A stretch of 5,402 nt of DNA from Planctomycetaceae bacterium (lineage in GTDB: Bacteria > Planctomycetota > Planctomycetia > Pirellulales > Thermoguttaceae): assembly GCA_031282385.1 (NCBI GenBank), contig JAITDV010000275.1:1-5402 (forward strand), written 5' to 3'. Within the stretch, counting starts at the first letter, position 1. Every line of letters begins with the position of its first letter. Below are positions 1-5,334 of this stretch, in pieces. Below the pieces are notes generated by a model. That model was not told where the DNA came from. It worked only from the letters and a program-made list of their open reading frames with translations, and made no database searches. The translations under genes were made by a program, and so were the position numbers.

Positions 1-121
1 TGGTCTCCTACAGGTTAGCGAAAAGGTCTAGTATCAAAATTAATTGACAAGGAGTACCCATTCAGATGCTCAAACGAACTCGCCGCGAACAAGTTGGCTA
101 CCATTAAAACAACAAAAAAAC

Positions 122-221
122 TTTTTCAAGGACAACTAACTACATTGCAAATTATAACTCTAATTTGCAACATGATGAGACCTGAAATGATAGATACAAA
201 TGATTTTTTCAGGGACAACTA
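122..221. repeat. Spaced direct repeat, 17 bp, one mismatch
   Basis: TTTTTCAAGGACAACTA at 122-138 recurs as TTTTTCAGGGACAACTA at 205-221, in the same orientation and 83 bp apart. The two units fall in different reading phases, so this is a DNA-level repeat and not a protein repeat. Its role is unknown. Confidence 0.6.
145..170. repeat. Perfect inverted repeat, 10-bp arms
   Basis: TTGCAAATTA (145-154) and TAATTTGCAA (161-170) are exact reverse complements around a 6-nt loop. The structure lies between the two units of the direct repeat at 122-138 and 205-221. It could be a protein-binding site or a hairpin. There is no T-run on either side that would make it an intrinsic terminator. Confidence 0.6.
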
Positions 222-258
222 TTTAGATCGCCGCGTTTTTGCCTGCTTCGTTTCTATG

Positions 259-352
259 CTGTTCGTACTATAAATTGCGCGACTCAAGAGCGTAAAAGCC
301 TGCTTTACGATAGGTAAGCAGACGACGGCAAAGGAAATTAAAGAGTGACCAG
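259..352 (-). repeat. MITE/REP-like ~95-bp dispersed repeat, copy 1
   Basis: This is the reverse-oriented copy of a unit found again at 1919-2014 and 3999-4093. Read on the minus strand it shares three exact blocks with both other copies: CTGCTTACCTAT, the 17-nt TTTTACGCTCTTGAGTC, and AATTTATAGTA. The ends are imperfect inverted repeats (CTGTTCGTACTATAAATT at one end, CTGGTCACTCTTTAATTT at the other). Similarity continues a few bases outward (TATAAACTG at 350-358 as read on the minus strand; CATA at 255-258). The element separates two convergent broken coding stretches and supplies a stop codon to each. It encodes nothing itself, so if it is mobile it would need a transposase supplied in trans. 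Confidence 0.85.
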
Positions 353-353
353 T

Positions 354-865
354 TTATACCCCTTTTCCTAAACAATTGAATCCTACGACTGAATAGTTAC
401 CTTTCATCAACAATACAAGCATAATCTTCGGAAAATTGGTCGGTATTGGGTTCCGTTTAAATCGCGTAACCGCTTTTTCCAACCAATTTCGAACGGTGCG
501 AAAACAAGGAATGGCAGGAAGGTTACAATCGAGTAACTCATTAAGAAACTTAATCGTTTTCACAGTAGAGCGTAAACTACAACCACCTGTAATAACAAGT
601 CCTATGGCTAATTTGAAAAGCAATTCAGTATAGTGATGTTTGGCAATTGATTGATCGGAAACACCCAAACAATCTCTCTTTTTTAATTTCTTTTCTTCCT
701 TGATCTATTTGTTTAGTTCATTAGTTTGTGACTTGTAATAATCTTTGCGTTTGGTCAAGTCGCGAATACGCTTGTTCAAATCGCGGACTTTTTGGTTGGC
801 TTGATGTAATTTCTTTCGGTAAGTGGCCAACCTGTTTCTAATTTTGATTCTCGCTTGGATTTCAT
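354..865 (-). pseudogene. Broken transposase-like gene (N-terminal part)
   Basis: The gene appears to start at ATG 865 behind a strong GGAGGT site (870-875). The ATG frame ends after 29 codons, while a second frame continues with a Lys/Arg-rich, coiled-coil-like segment (QARIKIRNRLATYRKKLHQA onward), so a one-base frameshift lies near the start. That second frame then meets an in-frame TAG at 705-707 and continues as 104 codons to a TAA at 354-356. The later part reads HHYTELLFKLAIGLVITGG, then CSLRSTV, then PCFRTVRNWLEK. From memory this layout (basic coiled coil, hydrophobic helix, CSLR-type segment, helix with a TxRxWL motif) matches the N-terminal part of transposases found in planctomycete genomes; the IS family is not assigned. 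No catalytic domain follows, because the frame ends in repeat copy 1. Three independent lesions (frameshift, stop, truncation) make a functional product unlikely. The last ~15 codons may be junk past the break. Confidence 0.6.
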
Positions 866-869
866 TGTT

Positions 870-875
870 ACCTCC
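870..875 (-). promoter_or_regulatory. Ribosome binding site of the broken transposase
   Basis: GGAGGT on the minus strand lies 4 nt before the ATG at 863-865. It is the best Shine-Dalgarno match in the window and decides the original start of the pseudogene, even though that frame is now shifted. Confidence 0.6.
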
Positions 876-894
876 ATATTTTAAGGGACTGTGT

Positions 895-920
895 TTTTTG
901 TAAATCCCGATTTACAAAAA
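895..920. repeat. Perfect palindrome upstream of the transposase remnant
   Basis: TTTTTGTAAATC (895-906) and GATTTACAAAAA (909-920) are exact 12-bp complements separated by CC. The palindrome lies 30-55 bp upstream of the transposase ATG, where an operator or the element's own terminal structure would be expected. As RNA it gives a long AU-rich hairpin. Its U tract is part of the stem and not after it, so it is not a standard terminator. Confidence 0.65.
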
Positions 921-993
921 TATTAAAAGAATACATCTTAATGGATTGGAGGAAACAAGTCAAAACCGATTTTACACACCCTACCTGCAAGAA

Positions 994-1059
994 CAACTTT
1001 TTAGTTGGGACATTTCACGCCGCGTTGCGGCGGGTTGTTACGCAATGTCCTTTCAGGAC
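994..1059. repeat. Cluster of three hairpins, possible structured repeat or RNA
   Basis: Three perfect short stem-loops follow one another: CAACT-tttt-AGTTG (994-1007), CGCCGC-gtt-GCGGCG (1018-1032) and GTCCT-ttc-AGGAC (1047-1059). A further pairing, GGACATT (1008-1014) with AATGTCC (1044-1050), encloses the middle hairpin and shares bases with the third one, so the two cannot form together. The segment is clearly GC-richer than its surroundings. It lies about 50 bp downstream of the lipoprotein stop and could act on the 3' end of that transcript. I see no T tract that would make it a clean intrinsic terminator. A plus-strand open frame across it (941-1165) looks like a by-product. It resembles REP-type intergenic repeats. 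Confidence 0.55.
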
Positions 1060-1108
1060 GAAATACATTGTCAATTCTTATACATGGCAGCTGAATAGTC
1101 ACAAATTT

Positions 1109-1630
1109 TCAACGATGCGAAAAATCTACAACTTTTTTTGGAGTTGTATCAACTTCACCTGTTAATTTGAATTCAATTTCTTTATTTCCTTTAGCTGGTA
1201 TTATGATTGTCAAATCTGTCGTACTAAAACTGGCGTATTTTTGTGGAAGGTGTTCAATAAGTTCACGAGTATCTTTGACGACAATTCTACCTTTTTTACC
1301 GAGTTCATCTGCATTGACAGGTTCCTCTATATCGCCGCGTTCCTCTGTTTTTTTCACTACAACTTTATAACTGCCCGGATATACTCCATCATTCGGATTT
1401 AACGTCCTCATGATAAATTTCCCATTGGCATCAGTAACACTTGACGCTGCTTTAGATTGTTGATCAACCGGACTAAATAAAATTGTTGCGCCATCAACAG
1501 GTTTATCGTTAAATTTTAAAATACCTTTAGCAGGTACAAGCCCTACAAGCGTACTTCTGTTACTACAACCGCACATGAAAAATAACAAACTAATCGTAAT
1601 AACAACAACAATACTAATTCTTTTATTCAT
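1109..1630 (-). CDS. Small envelope lipoprotein, carboxypeptidase-regulatory-like fold
   Basis: This 173-residue protein has a lipoprotein signal peptide: basic MNKR, a hydrophobic stretch at about residues 5-19, and a FMCGC box that makes Cys22 the probable lipidated residue. The mature part looks like one beta-sandwich of the carboxypeptidase-regulatory/transthyretin-like type: GILKFNDKPVDGATILFSP (36-54), a VTDANGKF turn (65-72), and GVYPGSYKVVV (82-92). A later segment, LPQKYASFSTTDLTIIIPAK (128-147), matches the conserved ending of many short planctomycete lipoproteins. The start is supported by AGGA 8 nt before the ATG. It lies downstream of, and in the same direction as, the DUF1559 gene, with a 463-bp gap holding a repeat copy, so cotranscription is possible but unproven. 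Function is unknown; anchoring or binding at the cell envelope is the likely role. The family call rests on pattern recognition only. Confidence 0.85.
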   Translation of the reverse strand: MNKRISIVVVITISLLFFMCGCSNRSTLVGLVPAKGILKFNDKPVDGATILFSPVDQQSKAASSVTDANGKFIMRTLNPNDGVYPGSYKVVVKKTEERGDIEEPVNADELGKKGRIVVKDTRELIEHLPQKYASFSTTDLTIIIPAKGNKEIEFKLTGEVDTTPKKVVDFSHR

Positions 1631-1890
1631 TCTAAAATTCCTATTAAAAAAATGTTCTGCAGCGAACTTCTAAAAAACTATTTTTTTGGGACAAACCTAA
1701 CAAAATATTCAGAATTGACAAATATACTGATTACTATTTTGAAAAAAATGGAATCTACCGCCATCAATCTACAATATTTTAAAGATTTTAAGCCTCGTCA
1801 AATTCGAGACCCACCATATTTTTCAACTGTTTGAAAATAGAAATTACAACAAAAAAACATCGCATAAACAAATTTATTATTCGACTTATA

Positions 1891-1903
1891 ACCGGATGCC
1901 GGT
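1891..1903. repeat. GC hairpin in the DUF1559-lipoprotein gap
   Basis: ACCGG-atg-CCGGT is a perfect stem that extends outward through TTATA and GATAA with one mismatch, giving about 10-bp arms (1886-1908). It is the only GC-rich stem in this gap and lies just beside repeat copy 2. On the minus-strand transcript it is not followed by a U tract, so a processing or attenuation role fits better than termination. Both roles are inferred. Confidence 0.45.
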
Positions 1904-1918
1904 GATAATATATTTAAA

Positions 1919-2014
1919 CTGTTCGTACTTTAAATTTCGTTTCTCGTCGCCTGCTTACCTATCGGAAAGTAGTTTTTTTACGCTCTTGAGTCATGTAATT
2001 TATAGTACGAACTG
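1919..2014 (+). repeat. MITE/REP-like ~95-bp dispersed repeat, copy 2
   Basis: This copy begins CTGTTCGTACTTTAAATTTC and ends AATTTATAGTACGAACTG, which form imperfect inverted ends. Internally it carries CTGCTTACCTAT and TTTTACGCTCTTGAGTC exactly as in the other two copies. Outside the unit, TTTAAA on the left and CATA on the right match the flanks of the other copies. It lies about 80 bp past the DUF1559 stop, so a transcript running from DUF1559 into the lipoprotein gene would carry its complement. Confidence 0.85.
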
Positions 2015-2059
2015 CATATCAATCCCTTGTTAAAATTACATGAAGACTAACTGTTTTTC

Positions 2060-2073
2060 GTTACGTTTAATTG
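2060..2073 (+). repeat. 14-bp motif GTTACGTTTAATTG, downstream copy
   Basis: The same 14 bp occurs exactly, in inverse orientation, at 3441-3454, and with two changes at 3474-3487. The copies therefore bracket the DUF1559 gene, this one 20 bp past its stop codon. The role is unknown. Confidence 0.5.
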
Positions 2074-2093
2074 CAACATAAAAATACAAATAA

Positions 2094-3392
2094 TCATGGA
2101 ATTGACTTAGCTTCTTCTCCATTGATTGAACCTAACGCTCCCCAAATTCCGAACGGTGAAATAGAAGAGGTTGGATTTTTTGTAGGATCAAATCTGTTGT
2201 AAGGAACGATAGTCAAATCGCCGTAATCAATATTGTCATTGATAAAATGAATAGAAGCATCTGCCATACAAACATTCACTCCGCCGTTATGATAACTTGT
2301 CGGCGGTAATAAACCACCGTATTGTCCGGCAGGATTATATCGCAATGTGGCATTGTTAGTACTGTAAGTCGAACACGAAGTACCATTGGGTGGAATAATC
2401 GTGTTAAAATATACGTTGTGGAATCCATAATACGCAAAATTAGTACCGGAACCATTTCTATTATCTGTACTGGTGTAAGTTCCGTTTGTTCCTTTTAATT
2501 GCAAGCATTCCAATGGAGTATGTGTTGTTATGTTTAACTTTGCAATTCCGCCTTTGATCAAATTAAATTGGCTTGAAGGCAAATCGTCGCCATTACCTGG
2601 GCTTGCACAACGTTCGCTCATAATAATTGTATTACTCAATCCATCAGTAATAGCATCAAATGGCCGCTTAGGATCTTCTCCCCAAGAACTACCCCACAAC
2701 GGAGTATCAACTAAACCAAATACTGAACGATTATTGCCAAAATACCCGTGATAATCCATCAAAAAATCACCCTCAGAAAAAACGTAGTTTGTTGGTATTT
2801 GTGGACCTGTAGTGTGATCAGGAGTTAAACCTGTTGAAGAATCACGAACCGTGTGCGGCTTTAAGCCGCCCGAATCAGATGGACACAAGAGCAAGTTTAT
2901 CTTTCCTTTCCACCATGTATGATCTCCTTGCGGTTCGTTACTATAAGCATCGCTGTAGTCATCGTGGCTCACAATCTGTTCATAACGCGGACCTTCCTCG
3001 AAATACGGTAACATTAACACAAATGCCGTACGATTAAGATTTGGTCCAGTTCCATGTCCCGGAACAGCGCCTTGAGCATCGTGAAAAGTATGAATTGCTA
3101 GACCAAATTGCCGCAATTTGTTAGAACATGATAACCGCCTTGCAGCTTCGCGAGCAGCTTGAACGGCAGGCAAAAGTAACGCAATTAATACACCAATAAT
3201 CGCAATAACCACCAAAAGCTCAACAAGCGTAAAACCAAAAAATGAAATTTGGTTCGAGTGAAAAATTTTCGGTAATTTACTCTTGCCGTAAATTTTAGAA
3301 TTACGTGTTTTCCCATTCGCTGTTTTAACATCCGCCAAGGCAAGACTAACTTTGGTTGCAAACGAAACGGACATCGAACTAGTTTTTTTCAT
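2094..3392 (-). CDS. DUF1559 protein with prepilin-like N-terminus
   Basis: This 432-residue protein belongs to the planctomycete DUF1559 family (Pfam SBP_bac_10). A type IV prepilin motif starts at Gly53-Phe54 with FTLVELLVVIAIIGVLIALL; Glu58 is the conserved +5 glutamate, so a prepilin peptidase would be expected to cut after Gly53. Next come the family marks: PAVQAAREAARR (75-86), SCSNKLRQFGLAIHTFHDA (88-106), NLLLCPSD (166-173), FDAITDGLSNTIIMSER (245-261), and near the C-terminus SYHNGGVNVCMADASIHFI (366-384). In the last one the usual H-x9-D-G appears as H-x9-D-A. The basic leader before the cut site is 52 residues, long for a prepilin. The start is backed by GGAG 10 nt upstream of the ATG, and there is no closer start near the motif. 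It probably sits in or across the inner membrane with a pseudopilin-like helix. The molecular function of the family is not known. It is the first gene of the leftward pair. Confidence 0.95.
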   Translation of the reverse strand: MKKTSSMSVSFATKVSLALADVKTANGKTRNSKIYGKSKLPKIFHSNQISFFGFTLVELLVVIAIIGVLIALLLPAVQAAREAARRLSCSNKLRQFGLAIHTFHDAQGAVPGHGTGPNLNRTAFVLMLPYFEEGPRYEQIVSHDDYSDAYSNEPQGDHTWWKGKINLLLCPSDSGGLKPHTVRDSSTGLTPDHTTGPQIPTNYVFSEGDFLMDYHGYFGNNRSVFGLVDTPLWGSSWGEDPKRPFDAITDGLSNTIIMSERCASPGNGDDLPSSQFNLIKGGIAKLNITTHTPLECLQLKGTNGTYTSTDNRNGSGTNFAYYGFHNVYFNTIIPPNGTSCSTYSTNNATLRYNPAGQYGGLLPPTSYHNGGVNVCMADASIHFINDNIDYGDLTIVPYNRFDPTKNPTSSISPFGIWGALGSINGEEAKSIP

Positions 3393-3440
3393 TTTATATA
3401 TTCTCCCAATTTCTCTTAAAATTTTTTATTGTTCGCAAAT

Positions 3441-3487
3441 CAATTAAACGTAACAAAAATTATTAGAGTTAACGTTACGCTTAATTA
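3441..3487. promoter_or_regulatory. Inverted repeat upstream of DUF1559, possible operator
   Basis: CAATTAAACGTAAC (3441-3454) and GTTACGCTTAATTA (3474-3487) are near-perfect complements separated by 19 bp. The pair lies about 50-95 bp upstream of the DUF1559 start, where regulator sites are common. The same motif recurs once more downstream of the gene (2060-2073). The operator role is inferred from position and symmetry only. Confidence 0.4.
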
Positions 3488-3602
3488 CAAAAACTTCACG
3501 ACACAACTTTACTTAACTCTTTCAGTCAAAAAACACCGTTAATTTATTCACCCAAGTTTTGCGTCAAACTTTGTAAAATTTTTTGTTGCGCAAAATAAGG
3601 AT

Positions 3603-3637
3603 ATTGTAGAACCACAGAATACTTGAGTTTCTACAAT
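3603..3637. repeat. Inverted repeat, 9-bp arms
   Basis: ATTGTAGAA (3603-3611) pairs exactly with TTCTACAAT (3629-3637) across a 17-nt loop. It lies in the divergent intergenic region. No T tract follows it on either strand. Confidence 0.45.
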
Positions 3638-3842
3638 GTAATAATTTATTTATGGTATTCAATAATCATGCCAATTATAATTTCATAGAAATATTCGTTA
3701 TTTTAAGACAATTTAATAACCAATCCCGCAAATATCCCCTATCAACTTATTATATTTAACAGTTGCTGTGAAATATAACGGTTATTATTAAAACTATGGA
3801 AAGAATTCATTGTGAAAAAAATGTACTACGGACTTATTTTGA

Positions 3843-3854
3843 TCGTACTATAAA
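3843..3854 (+). repeat. Lone 12-bp match to the end of the ~95-bp repeat
   Basis: TCGTACTATAAA here is identical to positions 263-274, the terminal segment of repeat copy 1. No other part of the element is recognisable nearby. It could be a decayed copy, an excision remnant or chance. Confidence 0.3.
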
Positions 3855-3948
3855 ACTAACAAGAAGAATTACAATGTTTGGATTGCATATTGTATTTTGT
3901 GTGTAGAGTGAGTAGAATTTGTTCGGTTTGGAATTTTGTTTTTGTATC

Positions 3949-3979
3949 ATTTCACCTCAATGCTGTATTTTGGTGAAAT
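3949..3979. repeat. Inverted repeat, 8-bp arms
   Basis: ATTTCACC (3949-3956) pairs exactly with GGTGAAAT (3972-3979) across a 15-nt loop. On the plus strand a short run of five T follows (3984-3988), giving a weak terminator look, but no upstream plus-strand gene needs one. It ends 20 bp before repeat copy 3. Confidence 0.4.
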
Positions 3980-3998
3980 TATATTTTTGGTTTATAAA

Positions 3999-4093
3999 CT
4001 GTTCACGCTTTAAATTTCTTTTACCTTTGCCTGCTTACCTATTGGCAATCAGGCTTTTACGCTCTTGAGTCCCGCAATTTATAGTATGAGCAG
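3999..4093 (+). repeat. MITE/REP-like ~95-bp dispersed repeat, copy 3
   Basis: It begins CTGTTCACGCTTTAAATTTC and ends AATTTATAGTATGAGCAG, with TATAAA to the left as in copy 1. The blocks CTGCTTACCTAT and TTTTACGCTCTTGAGTC are exact. A small internal stem, GCCTG (4029-4033) with CAGGC (4049-4053), surrounds the first block. The element ends 20 bp before the marC start codon, so it forms most of that gene's leader or core promoter region. Confidence 0.85.
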
Positions 4094-4113
4094 TATGTTG
4101 TTTATTTTTTCCG

Positions 4114-4743
4114 ATGTTTTTAGATATTTTTTTCCAGTTTGTTGTACAGCCGTTTGATTTACAACATACCATAAGTGCATCGGTGGCACTTTTTGTGTTA
4201 CTTGATGTTATAGGTTCGATACCTGTATTTCTCGCAATGCAGGAGCGCGGAATGATGATTCGTCCGTTTAAGGTTGCGTTTTATACGTTTTTGTTTATGA
4301 CGGTGTTTTTGTTTGTGGGCAAGTGGATGTTGCAGTTATTCAATGTTGACATATCATCTTTTGCGGCGGCGGGAGCAATTGTGGTTTTTATCATTTCGGT
4401 TGAAATGGTTTTCGGAGTCAAGGTTTTCAGCAACGAACAAGCTACTAACGAATCCGGTTCTTTTTTTCCAATTGCATTTCCTTTGATCGCAGGTCCCGGA
4501 ACTCTTACCGCAATTCTCTCAATGCGCGCGTCTTACGACTATGTTAATATCCAAATAGGTATTTTTCTTAATGTAATTATCATTTACATTGCAATAAAAT
4601 ATATGAACGGCTTTCAACGAATTTGCGGCGATGCTGCTATTTCAGTATTGCGCAAGTTATTCGGAATTATTCTGATGGCGATCGCTGTCAAATTATTTAC
4701 GTCAAATATCGCCAGTCTTGTAGGAACAACTATCACCAAATAA
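4114..4743 (+). CDS. MarC family integral membrane protein
   Basis: This 209-residue protein has the usual length and about six membrane segments of the MarC family (old NAAT label), roughly at residues 17-42, 50-73, 82-104, 117-137, 142-164 and 178-203. Family marks are visible: an aspartate in the first segment within DVIGSIPVFL (31-40), AFPLIAGPGTLTAILSMRA (121-139), and RKLFGIILMAIAVKLF (180-195). From memory the sequence is closest in style to MarC proteins of Bacteroidota. The substrate is not established; the early link of E. coli marC to multiple antibiotic resistance was not upheld, so no resistance role is claimed. ATG 4114 is the only start that keeps the first membrane segment: the frame closes at a TGA at 4087-4089 and offers no other start between. 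There is no Shine-Dalgarno sequence before it. It stands alone, reads away from DUF1559, and lies directly behind repeat copy 3. Confidence 0.92.
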   Translation: MFLDIFFQFVVQPFDLQHTISASVALFVLLDVIGSIPVFLAMQERGMMIRPFKVAFYTFLFMTVFLFVGKWMLQLFNVDISSFAAAGAIVVFIISVEMVFGVKVFSNEQATNESGSFFPIAFPLIAGPGTLTAILSMRASYDYVNIQIGIFLNVIIIYIAIKYMNGFQRICGDAAISVLRKLFGIILMAIAVKLFTSNIASLVGTTITK

Positions 4744-4853
4744 AACAATTATTTTTTACATTATTGTAACAAAAAATACTTTCACACAAGAAAAGAATAT
4801 TATTACTGGACTTTTGCAAAATACATAACAACTTTTATTAAAAGAGCAGAAGA

Positions 4854-5096
4854 TTAAATCTTACTCAATTCCGGCATATATTTTGAACCCCAATGATGCA
4901 GAAATTTTGAAACGGAATTTATGAAACCCTTGTTTTTACGGCATATCATTTTTTTGGAAAAATAATATTTGATGCAATAATAATGACAAAAATCAGGGAA
5001 TGGGAACGAATCAGATAAAAAAGCAGCACTCCAAAATAAACGACCCTTATTTATCCAATTCCCATTAGCAGCAAGCAGGATCCCATCAACGCGCCC
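4854..5096 (-). other. Start-less 80-codon open frame, possibly remnant
   Basis: On the minus strand the frame is open from just after a TAA at 5097-5099 to a TAA at 4854-4856. It has no ATG, GTG or TTG in its first half. The translation contains INKGRLFWSAAFLSDSF and ends KYMPELSKI. A neighbouring frame just upstream reads NKGALMGSCLLLMGIG before stopping. The two strings come from an imperfect DNA repeat (AATAAGGG, then CGTT, later CTGCTT, twice). I recognise no family. It could be a decayed gene, a non-coding repeat or chance. Confidence 0.2.
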
Positions 5097-5317
5097 TTAT
5101 TCTTGCAATGGTGAATTTAAGACAATGTTAAACAAAACATGAAGGTATAAGGACGCACTGGGTGTGAATTTTTGGCTACTAAGGTAAGGGTTTGCATATT
5201 AGAACCGTTCAGAAAACGATGTTGTCCCGCGTGAATTTATTGGTCTTGGTTAACATAATAGTTGACGATAAGAAACACACGACTGAATAGATACGATTTT
5301 CATTTTTGACTAACATA

Positions 5318-5334
5318 ATTATTGTTACAATAAT
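5318..5334. repeat. Perfect palindrome, 7-bp arms
   Basis: ATTATTG (5318-5324) pairs with CAATAAT (5328-5334) across TTA. It is a short AT-rich site in the gene-free right end, and its role is unknown. Confidence 0.35.

Larger units (their letters stand above)
19..273 (+). other. Open plus-strand stretch, possible gene remnant, unrecognised
   Basis: This frame stays open for 84 codons between a TAG at 16-18 and a TAA at 271-273. It has no early ATG; the first usable starts are a TTG at 94 and an ATG at 172, and I see no ribosome binding site. The translation contains the string ELAANKLATIKTTKKLF and ends ACFVSMLFVL, and I recognise no family in it. The stop codon and last four codons lie inside the repeat element that begins at 259, so any original 3' end has been replaced by the repeat. 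A perfect 10-bp palindrome (145-170) and a 17-bp direct repeat lie inside the stretch, which speaks against intact coding. It could be the truncated tail of a gene or a chance opening in AT-rich DNA. Confidence 0.25.
3393..4113. other. Divergent intergenic region, 721 bp, no gene seen
   Basis: This region separates the leftward DUF1559 gene from the rightward marC gene and must hold both promoters. I could not pick a convincing -35/-10 pair for either. It holds several inverted repeats (3441-3487, 3557-3595, 3603-3637, 3949-3979), a lone 12-bp match to the end of the ~95-bp repeat (3843-3854) and repeat copy 3 (3999-4093). The only small frame that stands out, 36 codons at 3796-3906, has no ribosome binding site. 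Confidence 0.6.

Noticed and set aside
941..1165. Plus-strand open frame of 74 codons
   Set aside because: It runs across the hairpin cluster and into the 3' end of the lipoprotein gene on the other strand, and the translation looks like a read-through of repeat DNA.
1652..1834. Plus-strand open frame of 60 codons in the gap upstream of the lipoprotein gene
   Set aside because: No ribosome binding site, low-complexity AT-driven composition, and no recognisable family.
3796..3906. Possible 36-codon small protein in the divergent region
   Set aside because: No Shine-Dalgarno sequence, no recognisable signal or membrane segment, and it overlaps the lone repeat-end match.
259..4093. CRISPR array
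   Set aside because: The repeats are ~95 bp, kilobases apart and in mixed orientation, with no regular spacers and no cas genes.
4210..4224. tRNA T-arm look-alike (AGGTTCGATACCT)
   Set aside because: It lies inside the marC coding sequence and no acceptor, D or anticodon arms can be placed around it.
4114..4743. Antibiotic resistance gene reading of marC
   Set aside because: The family name is historical; the link of MarC to multiple resistance was not supported by later work and nothing in this context suggests it.
4745..4785. Intrinsic terminator after marC
   Set aside because: The inverted repeat is AT-only and imperfect, with no GC stem followed by a T tract.
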